In this document: positions 27,284 to 36,501 of the stretch, one piece after another
Layout of the letters: every line of letters starts with the position of its first letter
Position numbering within the stretch: the first letter of the stretch is position 1
Assembly: GCF_014196305.1 (NCBI RefSeq)
Contig: NZ_JACIDJ010000009.1
Span: 55,936-119,935 of the forward strand
Source: Roseococcus suduntuyensis
Lineage (GTDB): Bacteria > Pseudomonadota > Alphaproteobacteria > Acetobacterales > Acetobacteraceae
Length of the DNA: 64,000 bases
Reading direction: 5' to 3'
The notes under the pieces: model-generated
The model's input: the letters and a program-made list of their open reading frames with translations, nothing else
Databases searched by the model: none
Told to the model about the DNA's origin: nothing
Made by a program: the position numbers and the translations under genes

Positions 27284-28203
27284 CCCGCGCGGTCGGCGCG
27301 GCCGCGCGTCAGCACGGGTTCGCGCCGCAGGACGGGGCCGGGTGGCCAGGTGGCGAGGTTGGGCGCGGGGCGTGGGGCCGGCCCGCGCAGCAGCAGCAGC
27401 GCCGTGGCCCCCAGCAACCCGGCCAGCGTGACGCCCACCGCCAGCAGCGCCAGCAGCAGCGGCCGGTTGGGCACGGAGGGCCGCAGCGCGGCGGCGGCCG
27501 GTGAGACGAGGCGCGCCGCCGCCGCCTCATCCGCCGCCACCACCAGCGCCGCGCGCTGCTGCTGCGCCAGCAGTTCGTGCAGGGTGTTGCGGAGGAACAG
27601 GTCCTGCTCGGTGCGCAGCCGCGCCTCCAGCGCCAGGATGCGGCGCGAGGCGAGTTCGGCCAGCGTCTCGCGCACCCGCGCCTCGGCCGCGGCATGGATG
27701 CGCTCCAGCATCGCCAAGGCGAGCGCGCGGTCGCGGTGGACGAGGTCGAGTGTCCAGGTCACGGAGGTAAGCGAGGCGGTGGCCGCCAGGTTGCGCTCCA
27801 GATAGGCCTGCACGTCATCCACATCCGCCTCGATCCTGAAGCCGAGCCATTCCCGCACCGGCCCCAGCGGCGGCGCGGCGCGGCGTTCGGTGAGCGCGGC
27901 GAGGATGGGGGTGTCGCGCGCCACGGCCTGCGCCGTCTCGGGCGTGCGGAGTGCCGCGAGATAGACGGCGAAATTGCCGCCCGGCCGCTGGTCGAGCAGG
28001 GAGGGCTGGAGGAACGGCGCCGGCGTCAGCAGGGCGGAGGTGGCGATTCCGGTGGTCTCGGCCGGGGCCACGACCAGCCGCGCCACATGGCTTCGCGGCC
28101 AGAGCCAGACGAGTGTCGCCAGCAGGACATAGCTGATCGCGCCCAGGAGGAGTAACCGCCTGCGCCAACGCCAAAGCCCCCGGAGCACATCATCCAGGCC
28201 CAC
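27280..28203 (-). CDS. Wzz/chain-length-determinant-like inner-membrane protein
   Basis: About 307 aa with the two-helix Wzz layout. A first transmembrane segment near the N-terminus (LLLLGAISYVLLATLVWLW), a periplasmic middle with helical stretches (about 120-240, e.g. ALAMLERIHAAAEARVRETLAELA), and a second segment near the C-terminus (LLLALLAVGVTLAGLLGATA) are visible. There is no cytoplasmic tyrosine-kinase domain. Such proteins regulate polysaccharide length and export. The start is uncertain: I chose the GTG at 28203 after a weak GGACGGGG; another GTG is at 28188. 80 bases separate it from the heparinase-like gene upstream. Confidence 0.75.
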   Translation of the reverse strand: MGLDDVLRGLWRWRRRLLLLGAISYVLLATLVWLWPRSHVARLVVAPAETTGIATSALLTPAPFLQPSLLDQRPGGNFAVYLAALRTPETAQAVARDTPILAALTERRAAPPLGPVREWLGFRIEADVDDVQAYLERNLAATASLTSVTWTLDLVHRDRALALAMLERIHAAAEARVRETLAELASRRILALEARLRTEQDLFLRNTLHELLAQQQRAALVVAADEAAAARLVSPAAAALRPSVPNRPLLLALLAVGVTLAGLLGATALLLLRGPAPRPAPNLATWPPGPVLRREPVLTRGRADRAG

Positions 28204-28283
28204 AATACCCCGTCCAGGCCGGGTGGCCCGACCAACCTGGGGTGAAATAACTCCATTCGCTAAGGTAAATGCAACCGAAAGCT

Positions 28284-29837
28284 TCAGGGCAGGGTGATGC
28301 GGGTCTCGATCCGGGCGGGGCCGGGGCCCAGCACCACCTCCAGCACCGGGGCGGGCGAGGCCTGGCCATAGGCGAGGCTCTCCTCGCCCATCACCAGGCG
28401 GTGGCGGAGCGGCTGGTCGGCCGTGACCTCGATGCGCGCCAGGGGGCTGGCCACGCCCGCCTCTGTTGCCTGCCACTCGCCGGGGGCGAGGCGCCAGCGC
28501 AGCACGGCCTCCCGGTGGGGGCCCGCGATGGCGTCGCGCACCGTCCAGACCCGGCCCTCGGCCGTGACCTCGCGCGCATGGCGGCGGCCGCGATGGTCGC
28601 GCATCCAGCCGCCATCGGGCAGCGGCCCGGTGCGGGGCCAGCGGGCGAAGAGGAAGGTGCCGACGCGCGGCATCTGGTCCTCGCCGTCGAAGCCGATGGT
28701 GTTGTGGGCGGCCGTGCCCTGGAAGGTGGCGGCGCGGGCGGGGTCGGCCGGGTTGTAGGCGAAGCTGCCGCCATCGCGCAGCAGGTTCACCGGCCCGTCC
28801 CAGAGGTCGAGGTGCAGCAGGTCCGCATGGCCCGGGCGAAAGCGCAGCGGGCCGGTGCGGAGGATGGCGCGCGCCCCCGCCTCGCTGCGGCCGAGGAAGC
28901 CCTGGCTTCGCCACTGTGCCTCCCGGAACAGGGGCGATTCGGGGCGGGGCAGGCCCAGCGCCGCGCAGCCGGGGTCATCGGGGAAGCCTGCCGTGGCGTC
29001 GCAGAACATGCGGGCCGCGCGTTCCACGCTGCCGCGCGCGTCATCGGGCCCGCAGCCCGAGAGGTCGGCCACGCAGCTTCCATCCTGGTGGCCGATGCGG
29101 GGCAGGGCGCCCGTCTGCCGGCAGGTGAGGCGATCCAGCCAGTCGGTCGCGGCCCCCAGCCGGCCGCGCGCCTCGGGCGAGAGCGGCGGGCCGCCCATGC
29201 GCATCCGCAGCCATTCGGTGATGGCGGCCACGTCCAGCATCATGCGGTGATAGGCGGGGCTCGCCTGGGCGAAGCTGCCATCGGGGTGGACGAGGCGCGC
29301 CACCGAGGCCTCGAAGCGCCGCGCCCCGCGCGCGGCCATGGTGGCGTCACCGAGGCTGAGGCCGCACAGCATCAGCCCCGCGGCCTCGCTGATCGGGTGG
29401 TTATTGTCCTGCGCCAGGGCATAGGCGGGGTTGGCCGCGATGCGCCGGGCAAGTGCCGTCACCACCTCGGCCGGTGCCGCCACGCGGCCGATCTGCGCGG
29501 CCAGCAGCAGGTGCAGCGCCCGCAGCGCCGCCTCCTGCCCGCACAGCCAGAGGGGGCCGCGAAAAGGCGGATGGGCCAGCAGCCAGGCGCGGGCCTCCTC
29601 CATGGCGTGCGCGCCCTCGCCGGCCAGCGCCAGGGCGGGCAGCCCGGCCCAGCGGTGCGCCTCCCACAGGGGCCGCAAATCCTCCTCGCCCAGGGTGTCG
29701 GTGTGGGTGAGGCCGGGCAGGGCACGCCGCAGCCGACGTCGCGCCCATGGCCCCCGGCCCAGCAGCGCCAGCGCGACGGGCCTGAGGCCCAGCTGCCGCG
29801 CGGCGCTCAATCTCAGGAACCAGAGGGATTGCGACAT
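28284..29837 (-). CDS. Heparinase II/III family protein
   Basis: 517 aa, with an alpha-helical N-terminal half (NNHPISEAAGLMLCGLSLGD and HPDGSFAQASPAYHRMMLD are typical of the alginate lyase/heparinase toroid) and a beta-sheet C-terminal half (heparinase II/III domain; GTAAHNTIGFDGEDQM). Family enzymes cleave uronate-containing glycans by beta-elimination; the HNT motif corresponds to a conserved part of the active-site half. No signal peptide is evident, which is odd for a polysaccharide lyase. In exopolysaccharide loci such proteins are thought to trim or release the product. Divergent from the export gene. Confidence 0.85.
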   Translation of the reverse strand: MSQSLWFLRLSAARQLGLRPVALALLGRGPWARRRLRRALPGLTHTDTLGEEDLRPLWEAHRWAGLPALALAGEGAHAMEEARAWLLAHPPFRGPLWLCGQEAALRALHLLLAAQIGRVAAPAEVVTALARRIAANPAYALAQDNNHPISEAAGLMLCGLSLGDATMAARGARRFEASVARLVHPDGSFAQASPAYHRMMLDVAAITEWLRMRMGGPPLSPEARGRLGAATDWLDRLTCRQTGALPRIGHQDGSCVADLSGCGPDDARGSVERAARMFCDATAGFPDDPGCAALGLPRPESPLFREAQWRSQGFLGRSEAGARAILRTGPLRFRPGHADLLHLDLWDGPVNLLRDGGSFAYNPADPARAATFQGTAAHNTIGFDGEDQMPRVGTFLFARWPRTGPLPDGGWMRDHRGRRHAREVTAEGRVWTVRDAIAGPHREAVLRWRLAPGEWQATEAGVASPLARIEVTADQPLRHRLVMGEESLAYGQASPAPVLEVVLGPGPARIETRITLP

Positions 29838-29922
29838 GGGCCGGCGAAAGGCGCGCGCGAAGGTTGCATCAGGTATCAATTTCCATGCAAGAATTGCCCT
29901 TAACAGGAAAGAAAGTGTTGTC

Positions 29923-32742
29923 GTGTCACCCTTCAGGTTCACCGTTTTTGGGACATGGCTTCTTCTTAACCTGATATGGGGGGTTTCGGCACCTGTCATC
30001 GCGCAATCCGCGCTGGTGGGCCCGCCCAGCCTGCCCCCGAACTTGTCCGCGCCGCTGCCGCAGACCTTGCCGGGCGGCGCGCCCATACCTGGCCTGCCGC
30101 CGGCCGCGCAGCAGGAGATTTTGCAACGCCTGCTCGATGCCGGGGCCGGGCGGAGCATGGGGGGCGCACCGCCGCCGCAGGGCTTGGCCCCCGCCATGCC
30201 GCGCGGCACCGCGCCGCCCGCCACCCTGCCGCCCGCCACCCTGGCGCCCGCCTGGACCCAGGCACCCGCCCCCGTCGCACCCGTCCAGGCGGAGACGCCC
30301 TTCTCGCCCGTCGAGCAGTTCTTCGCCGGCCGCCTGACCACGCCGCTGCGGCAATTCGGCTATGACAGCTTCGCCGCCGGCCCGCCCGGCACGCCCGGCT
30401 TCGGCGCCACTCCGGATGACTACGTCATCGGCCGCGACGACGAGGTCATCATCGCCTTCCGTGGCCGCGCCCGCAGCACCCTGAACCTGCGCGTGACGCG
30501 CGAGGGCATGCTGATCCTGCCCGACCTCCTGCCCATTGTCGCCGCGGGCCGCACCCTGCGGGATCTGCGGGGTGAACTGGAATCCCGCGCCCAGCGCGAA
30601 CTCCAGGGCAGCGAGGTCTTTGTCACCCTCGGCCAGATGCGCCAGGTGACGGTCTTCGTGGGGGGAGAGGTGGGGCGGCCGGGTGTGGTCACGCTCTCGC
30701 CGCTCGGCAATGTGCTGGATGCGCTGGTGGCGGCGGGCGGCGTGCGGCCCACCGGCACGCTGCGCAACATCCGCGTGGAGGGGGGCCAAGGGCGGCGCCG
30801 GGTGGACCTCTACCCCGTCATCGCGGGCGAGGGCGAGCCGCCCGATCTCTCGCTGCGCGAGGGCGAGCGCATCCTGGTGCCCCCCATCGGCGGCGTGGTG
30901 GCGCTCGGCGGCGAGGTGGCGCGCCCTGCCATCTATGAACTGCCGGCAGGTGCGGCCAGCGCGCCGCTGGGCGAGATGCTGCGCTTCGCCGGTGACGCGC
31001 TGCGCCCCGCCGGTAACCGCTATCTGCTGGAAACCACCGACCCCGAGGGCCGCCGCGCCTTCCGCGAGATCGGGCTGGCCAGCCCCCTGCGCCGCGGCGA
31101 TGCGCTGCTGGTGCAGCCGGGTTCGGACGTGCAGTCGCAGCAACTGCGCCTCTCGGGCCATGTGGTGCAGCCCACCACGCGCGCGCTGGGCGGGCGGGGG
31201 GCCACTTTGCGCGGGCTGCTGACGGATTCGCGCATGGTCCGACCCGACCCCTATGCGCGCATGGGCGTGATTCAGCGGGTGGACCCGCGCACGCGCGGCC
31301 GGCGCTTCCAGCCCTTCGACCTCGCCGCCGTGCTGCAAGGCCGGGCCAACCTGCCGCTGGCGGAGGGCGACGAGGTGATCATCATCTCGATGGCCGACAT
31401 CGCCTGGCTGGCCAGCCCTTCCGTGCAGCGGGCGCTGCGGGGCGAGGTGGGCGGCGCCGTCCCCGCCCCCGGCCTGCCGGTGGCGCTGCCCCAGCCGCGC
31501 GGGGGCTCGGGCTTCGCCAGCCCGCCTGTGCCGGAGCCGCAACCCGGGCTCGAATGCCCGGCGCTGACGCAGCTGGCCGTCGCCGCGCGCTCCTCGCCGC
31601 AGCGCTTCGCCCACGCGCGGGTGGCGGGCTTCCCGGACATCGGCGCCACGCCCTGTCCGCAGCTCTTCCTCGACCACCCGGCGCTGCTGCCCTTCCTGCT
31701 GGACCAATCCGTGCTGCTCTCGGGCGAGGCGGGGCTGCCCGGCCTCTATCCGGTCATGGACAACACCGGGCTCGACGCGCTGCTCGCGGTTGCGGGGAAT
31801 GTGACGGACACGGCCGACCTCTCCTCGGTGGAACTGGCGCGGGAGCCGGCGGACCAGACCAGCGCCATCCCGCTCAGTCGTCAGGTGCTGGATTTGCGGA
31901 GCCGCAACTTCGCGGCCGTGCGCCTTTCGCCGCGCGATGGCATCCGCATCCCGCGCGGCTTCGGCGACCGTGACAGCGGGCCGGTGACGCTGATGGGCGA
32001 ATTCCTGCGCCCCGGCGTCTATGAAATCCGGCGTGGGGAGCGGCTGTCGGAGGTGATTGCCCGGGCCGGCGGCCTCACGCCCCAGGCCTACCCCTACGGC
32101 GCCGTCTTCACGCGGGAGAGCGTGCGCAACCGCCAGCAGGAGGGTTTCCAGCGCACGGCGCGCGAGATGGAGCAGGGGCTTCTGCAAATGGCCGCCGGCC
32201 AGGCCGTGATCGGCGGCGGGCGGGGCGGGGGTGGCACAGATGTCTCGGGCGCCATCGCCGCCGGGCGCGAGATGGCCGCCGCCCTGCGCGAAGCCCGCGC
32301 CGCCGGGCGCATGGTGGTGGAGGCCAACCCGGTGGTGCTGGCCGGGCGTCCAGACCTGGACGTGCTGCTGGAACCCGGCGACCTGATCATGATGCCCAAG
32401 CGCCCCAATGAGGTGACGGTGGTGGGCGCGGTGCAGAACCCGGGCTCGCTGCAATTCACCTCGGGCTGGCGCGCCACGCGCTATGTCGAGGCGGCGGGCG
32501 GGCTGCAACGCTTCGCCGACCAGGGCCGCGCCTTCCTCGTGCTACCCAATGGGCAGGCGGTGCCGGCGGGGTTGGGCGCCTGGCAGCAGGGCGGGCCGCC
32601 CGTGCCGCCGGGCAGCCTGGTGATCGTGCCCAACGACCCCTCGCCCTTCGAGCGCTGGGGCTTTCTCCGAGACATCACCCAGCTCGCGAGCCAAGTGGCG
32701 ATTTCGGCGGCCGCGCTGGCTGTCATCTCCCGAGGGAGATGA
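29923..32742 (+). CDS. Polysaccharide export protein with SLBB domains (OPX/Wza-like)
   Basis: About 939 aa, long for the family. A signal peptide (ending PVIAQS, residue 29) is followed by a Pro-rich linker (about 35-125), then the Poly_export domain (DDYVIGRDDEVIIAF, from 164). Several SLBB-type repeats follow (VFVGGEVGRPGVVTLSPLG; LMGEFLRPGVYEIRRGERL; VVGAVQNPGSLQFT). A hydrophobic C-terminal end is AISAAALAVI. The missing lipobox suggests an SP-I secreted protein. It would form the export channel for the glycan. The GTG at 29923 gives a clean signal peptide; an ATG at 29836 would add 29 residues and overlap the heparinase start. Overlaps the YjbH gene by four bases. Confidence 0.88.
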   Translation: MSPFRFTVFGTWLLLNLIWGVSAPVIAQSALVGPPSLPPNLSAPLPQTLPGGAPIPGLPPAAQQEILQRLLDAGAGRSMGGAPPPQGLAPAMPRGTAPPATLPPATLAPAWTQAPAPVAPVQAETPFSPVEQFFAGRLTTPLRQFGYDSFAAGPPGTPGFGATPDDYVIGRDDEVIIAFRGRARSTLNLRVTREGMLILPDLLPIVAAGRTLRDLRGELESRAQRELQGSEVFVTLGQMRQVTVFVGGEVGRPGVVTLSPLGNVLDALVAAGGVRPTGTLRNIRVEGGQGRRRVDLYPVIAGEGEPPDLSLREGERILVPPIGGVVALGGEVARPAIYELPAGAASAPLGEMLRFAGDALRPAGNRYLLETTDPEGRRAFREIGLASPLRRGDALLVQPGSDVQSQQLRLSGHVVQPTTRALGGRGATLRGLLTDSRMVRPDPYARMGVIQRVDPRTRGRRFQPFDLAAVLQGRANLPLAEGDEVIIISMADIAWLASPSVQRALRGEVGGAVPAPGLPVALPQPRGGSGFASPPVPEPQPGLECPALTQLAVAARSSPQRFAHARVAGFPDIGATPCPQLFLDHPALLPFLLDQSVLLSGEAGLPGLYPVMDNTGLDALLAVAGNVTDTADLSSVELAREPADQTSAIPLSRQVLDLRSRNFAAVRLSPRDGIRIPRGFGDRDSGPVTLMGEFLRPGVYEIRRGERLSEVIARAGGLTPQAYPYGAVFTRESVRNRQQEGFQRTAREMEQGLLQMAAGQAVIGGGRGGGGTDVSGAIAAGREMAAALREARAAGRMVVEANPVVLAGRPDLDVLLEPGDLIMMPKRPNEVTVVGAVQNPGSLQFTSGWRATRYVEAAGGLQRFADQGRAFLVLPNGQAVPAGLGAWQQGGPPVPPGSLVIVPNDPSPFERWGFLRDITQLASQVAISAAALAVISRGR

Positions 32743-35087
32743 CGGCCAGCGCTGTCTTTCGTGCCCTCAGGCGCCGGGCGCGCGCTCCGCGCGCTGGGCT
32801 GCGCGCCGTTTCGGGTTTGCCGGCCGGCGGGGCGGTCTGGGCGCGCCGGCCGCTGTGCGGCCGGTGGGTTTGGGGGGCGATTCTGGTTCTGGGGCTGATT
32901 TCGCCGCCTGCTTGGGCGCAGGACGGCTTCCAGCCCACCGGCTCCAATTTCGGCCGCGTGGGCTTGCTGGAAATGCCCAATGCGCGCTTCCGCCCCGACG
33001 GCACCATCGAGACGGGCATCGCCATCCGTCGCCAGCGCTCCTTCTGGACCGTGAACTTCCAGGCGCTGCCCTACCTGGAAACCACCTTCCGCCTGACCGA
33101 GCGCCTGAATGCCACCGCCGGCCGCGGCACCAGCAATGACCGCGCCTTCGACCTGAAGCTGCGCCTCTGGGAAGAGGATGAATGGATGCCGGCGCTGGCC
33201 ATCGGCCTGCAGGACCTGATCGGCACCGGCATCTACCAGGGCGAGTACATCGTGGCCTCCAAGCGCTTCTGGGGGCTGGACGCGACGGTGGGGCTGGGCT
33301 GGGGGCGGCTCGCCACCGGCGCGGATTTCGAGAACCCGCTGGGCCGGGTGGACCGCCGCTTTCTCACCCGCCCGCGCGGGGTGGGGGCGGGTGGCACGGT
33401 TTCCACCAATTCCTTCTTCCGGGGCGGGCGTGTGGGGGTCTTCGCGGGGCTGGAATATTCCATCCCGCCCATCACAACCCCCTGGGGCGAGATGGAGGGG
33501 CTGCGCGCCAAGATCGAATACTCCGCCGACTCCCTGCGCGACGAGCGCGGCGGCTTCCCGGGGCCGCGCCGCAACGCGCGGGGCGATGCGGCCTCGCGCA
33601 TCAATGCCGGGCTGCAATGGCAACCCAACCGGCATTTGGACCTCGGCGTGTCATTCCTGCACGGCTCGGACCTGCTGGTGCGCGCCTCGCTGCGCCTGCA
33701 CCCCGAGGACGCGCCCGACCTGCCCCGCCGCCCCCCGCCGCCCATGCTGGCGCGGCCGGAGCCGGTGGCGGAGAGCATCGCGCCCCCCGTCGCCGTGCCA
33801 CCCGGCATCCCCGCCGTGCGCCTCATGGCCGCGCTGGCGGGCGGCGTGGGCGGTGGCGCGCGCGGGGGCCTCACGGGCGGCAGCCCGCGCAACGCGGCGG
33901 TGGCCGCGCGCCTCTTTCCCGCCCTGCGTGCCGCGGGATTTACACCGCTCGCGCTGGACCTCGACGGCGCCGAGGCGCGCATCCATGTCGCGGGCGGCCC
34001 CTTCCGCACCCTCGCGCAATCCACCGCCCGCGTGGTGCGCGCCGCCCAGCCGCATCTGCCCCCCGAGGTCGAGCGCGTGCGCTTGGTGTTCGAGCATGAG
34101 GGCGCCGTCACCGCCCGCCTGGTCACGTTGCGCGCGGGGTTCGAGGCGCTGGGCCGGCACCAGGGCAGCGCGGAGGAAATCTACGCCCTCACCACCCTGC
34201 TGCCCGCCGCCGCTGAGCACCGCGCGGGCGAGGCACGCGCCGCCACGCCGCGCTTCAGCTGGGGCATCGAGCCGCGCCTGAACCTCCAGGTGGGCGACCC
34301 GCAGACCTCGGTGCGCTGGCAGGCGGGCATCGCGGCGGGCGGGCGGATCGGGCTCGGCTGGAACATGGGCCTGGCCGGCGCGGTCGAGCAGCGCATCGCG
34401 GGCAATCTGGGCGGCGGGCTGCCGAGCGATTCCGTGCTGCCCCGCGTTCGCAGCGACTTCGCGCGCTATGCCAGGGCAGGGTCCACCACCATCCCGGCGC
34501 TCTATCTGGAGCGGCTGTGGAACCCGGCGCCGGATGTCTTCGCGCGCGTCACAGGCGGATATCTCGAACCCATGTTCGCCGGCATCTCGGCCGAAATCCT
34601 CTGGCGCCCGCAGGACCGCAACTGGGCGGTGGGCGTGGAGGTCGCGCATGTGGCGCAGCGCGGCTACCGGCAGCTCTTCGACACGCTTGGCTACAACGTG
34701 ACCACAGGCCATGTGTCGCTCTACGCGGATCTGCCCTGGCACAACCTCTATGGCGTGCTGCGGGCGGGGCGCTACTTGGCGGGCGACTGGGGCGGGACCA
34801 TCGAGCTCGGACGGCGCTTCGACAGCGGCATCGAGGTGGGCGGCTTCGCCACCATCACCAATGTGCGCTTCCGTGACTTCGGTGAGGGCAGCTTCGACAA
34901 GGGCATCTATGTGCGCGTGCCCTTCGACTTCCTGGGGCTGGAAACCCGCTCCCGCGCCAACCTCAACATCCGTCCCGTGCAGCGCGATGGCGGGCAGCGC
35001 CTGTCGGTGGACAATGGGCTGTGGGGGGTGACGCGCGACGGGCGGGCGGCGGCGTTGCGGGCGGGCTATGTGGGGTTCGGGCGATGA
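32739..35087 (+). CDS. YjbH-domain outer-membrane exopolysaccharide protein
   Basis: 782 aa. After a basic leader, a signal peptide ends PPAWA-QDG at about residue 60. The N-terminal half (SNFGRVGLLEMPNARFRPDGTIE, FQALPYLETTFRLTERL, KLRLWEEDEWMPALAIGLQD) and the C-terminal half (FDTLGYNVTTGHVSLYADLPW) match the YjbH/YmcA (DUF940) family of outer-membrane beta-barrel proteins linked to exopolysaccharide secretion. A Pro-rich linker near residues 325-350 separates the two parts. ATGA overlap with the export gene, and with the small membrane gene downstream. Confidence 0.87.
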   Translation: MTASAVFRALRRRARAPRAGLRAVSGLPAGGAVWARRPLCGRWVWGAILVLGLISPPAWAQDGFQPTGSNFGRVGLLEMPNARFRPDGTIETGIAIRRQRSFWTVNFQALPYLETTFRLTERLNATAGRGTSNDRAFDLKLRLWEEDEWMPALAIGLQDLIGTGIYQGEYIVASKRFWGLDATVGLGWGRLATGADFENPLGRVDRRFLTRPRGVGAGGTVSTNSFFRGGRVGVFAGLEYSIPPITTPWGEMEGLRAKIEYSADSLRDERGGFPGPRRNARGDAASRINAGLQWQPNRHLDLGVSFLHGSDLLVRASLRLHPEDAPDLPRRPPPPMLARPEPVAESIAPPVAVPPGIPAVRLMAALAGGVGGGARGGLTGGSPRNAAVAARLFPALRAAGFTPLALDLDGAEARIHVAGGPFRTLAQSTARVVRAAQPHLPPEVERVRLVFEHEGAVTARLVTLRAGFEALGRHQGSAEEIYALTTLLPAAAEHRAGEARAATPRFSWGIEPRLNLQVGDPQTSVRWQAGIAAGGRIGLGWNMGLAGAVEQRIAGNLGGGLPSDSVLPRVRSDFARYARAGSTTIPALYLERLWNPAPDVFARVTGGYLEPMFAGISAEILWRPQDRNWAVGVEVAHVAQRGYRQLFDTLGYNVTTGHVSLYADLPWHNLYGVLRAGRYLAGDWGGTIELGRRFDSGIEVGGFATITNVRFRDFGEGSFDKGIYVRVPFDFLGLETRSRANLNIRPVQRDGGQRLSVDNGLWGVTRDGRAAALRAGYVGFGR

Positions 35088-35422
35088 GCCTGTGGCGCGA
35101 GCTCGTGTCGGCCTTGGCGAGGGTGCTGCCCCCGGTGCTGGGCGGTGCGGTCCTGTTGCTGCTGCTGATCTTCCTGCTGGGGCGATGGTCGGGCGGGCCC
35201 TTCCTGCTCGGTGCCGCGCTGTCCCTGCCGCTGGCGGCGCTGCTGGCGTGGATGCTGGTCGAGGCCTGGCGCAGCGGCATCATGCCCGGCCGGCCCCATC
35301 ACACACGGCGCGCCGCGCAGCCGGCGCTCTTCGCCCTGCTGTTCGCCGTGCAGGCGTTGAGCATGATGGGCCTCGCCTGGATCGGGGCGTGGTGCCTGTG
35401 GCGACTTGTGGCGCCGCCGTGA
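35084..35422 (+). CDS. Small membrane protein, unknown function
   Basis: 112 aa with three hydrophobic helices (about residues 14-34, 39-61 and 83-108). I do not recognise a family. The start ATG overlaps the YjbH stop (ATGA), so it is translationally coupled to the export genes and probably helps the same process. A short basic loop (PGRPHHTRRAAQ) lies between helices 2 and 3. It ends two bases before the end of the convergent oxyR-like gene. Confidence 0.65.
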   Translation: MSLWRELVSALARVLPPVLGGAVLLLLLIFLLGRWSGGPFLLGAALSLPLAALLAWMLVEAWRSGIMPGRPHHTRRAAQPALFALLFAVQALSMMGLAWIGAWCLWRLVAPP

Positions 35423-35424
35423 CG

Positions 35425-36357
35425 TCAGTCCGGCGCCGCCGGTTCCAGCCGCTGCGCGATGGCGCGCGCCAGGTCGCGGAAGGCGCCGGCGCGGGGGCTG
35501 CGCGGCCGCCAGGCCAGCGCGAGGGTGCGGGCGGGCACCGCCTCGCCGGCCGCGTCCGCCACCAGGGGGCGCAGCACCAGCTCCGTGCCCGCCAGCACGC
35601 CGCCCTCGGCGGCAAGGCGCGGCAGCAGGGTGACCCCCAGCCCCCCCGCCACCATCTGCACCAGTGTGTGCAGCGAGGTGGCGGCGAAGCCCTCATGGGC
35701 GCTGAGGCCGCGTGGCAGGCCGCAGGCCTCCTGCGCCTGGGCGCGCAGGCAATGGCCATCCTCCAGCAGCAGCACCGTCTCGCCCGCCAGCGCGCAGAGG
35801 CGCACCTCAGGCTGCGAGGCCAGCCGGTGCCCGGGCGGCAGGGCCAGCAGGAAGGGGTCGTGGCCGATGGGCTCCACCTCCGCCGCCGCGCAGTCGCAGG
35901 GCAGGGCCAGCAGCAGCAGGTCGAGCTTGCCGGCGTCGAGCTGGGCCATCAGCCGCTCGGTCATGTCCTCGCGCAGGTAGAGCTTGAGGCGCGGGAAGGC
36001 GGCGCGCAGCGCGGGCATCAGCCGGGGCAGCAGGAAGGGGCCGATGGTCGGGATCACGCCCAGGCGCAGCGGCCCGGCCAGCGGGTCGCGCCCGGCCGAA
36101 GCACTTTCCGCCACCGCCTCAAGGGCCGCCAGCGCCACGCGGGCGCGCGCCACCACCTCCAGCCCCGTGGGCGTGAAGACGGGGCGCTTCGAGGTCCCGC
36201 GCTCGATCAGCGCGGCGTCGAGCTGCCTCTCCAGCGCCAGCAGCCCGGCCGAGAGGGTGGATTGCGTCACCGCGCAGGCCGCCGCCGCGCGCCCGAAATG
36301 CCCATGGTCGGCCAGCGCGGCCAGGTAGCGAAGCTGTTGCGGCGAAGGGAGGATCAT
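35425..36357 (-). CDS. oxyR: OxyR-type LysR family regulator
   Basis: 310 aa LysR regulator with an N-terminal helix-turn-helix (QQLRYLAALADHGHFGRAAAACAVTQST split over residues 7-34) and a substrate-type regulatory domain. LLEDGHCLRAQAQEAC matches the redox loop of OxyR: Cys203 and Cys212 are separated by eight residues, exactly as Cys199 and Cys208 in E. coli, which form a disulphide on contact with peroxide. A GGGAGAG site precedes the ATG at 36357. It is divergent from a catalase-fold gene (144-base gap), the classical oxyR/catalase layout. Confidence 0.9.
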   Translation of the reverse strand: MILPSPQQLRYLAALADHGHFGRAAAACAVTQSTLSAGLLALERQLDAALIERGTSKRPVFTPTGLEVVARARVALAALEAVAESASAGRDPLAGPLRLGVIPTIGPFLLPRLMPALRAAFPRLKLYLREDMTERLMAQLDAGKLDLLLLALPCDCAAAEVEPIGHDPFLLALPPGHRLASQPEVRLCALAGETVLLLEDGHCLRAQAQEACGLPRGLSAHEGFAATSLHTLVQMVAGGLGVTLLPRLAAEGGVLAGTELVLRPLVADAAGEAVPARTLALAWRPRSPRAGAFRDLARAIAQRLEPAAPD

Positions 36358-36501
36358 CTCTCCCACCCATGATCCCGCGACGCAGCATCGGTCAAGCGCG
36401 GGCGTGGTGCGCAATTCGGTGGCCCGCGTCGCATCCGCCGTTCTAGGCTTTTCGCCACCACAAGGACGGTGCTGTGACACCCGTCCAGGGAGGAACGAGA
36501 C

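Noticed and set aside
29926..32508. 860-codon open frame opposite the export-protein gene
   Set aside because: A shadow of the plus-strand gene caused by high GC; the translation is rich in His/Arg/Gly/Gln and matches no family. The same holds for long antisense frames at 3938-5932, 61762-63642 and 2027-3334.
36358..36501. OxyR operator between oxyR and the catalase-like gene
   Set aside because: I could not find a convincing ATAG-type repeat; a 6-bp inverted repeat at 36464-36486 is too weak to call.
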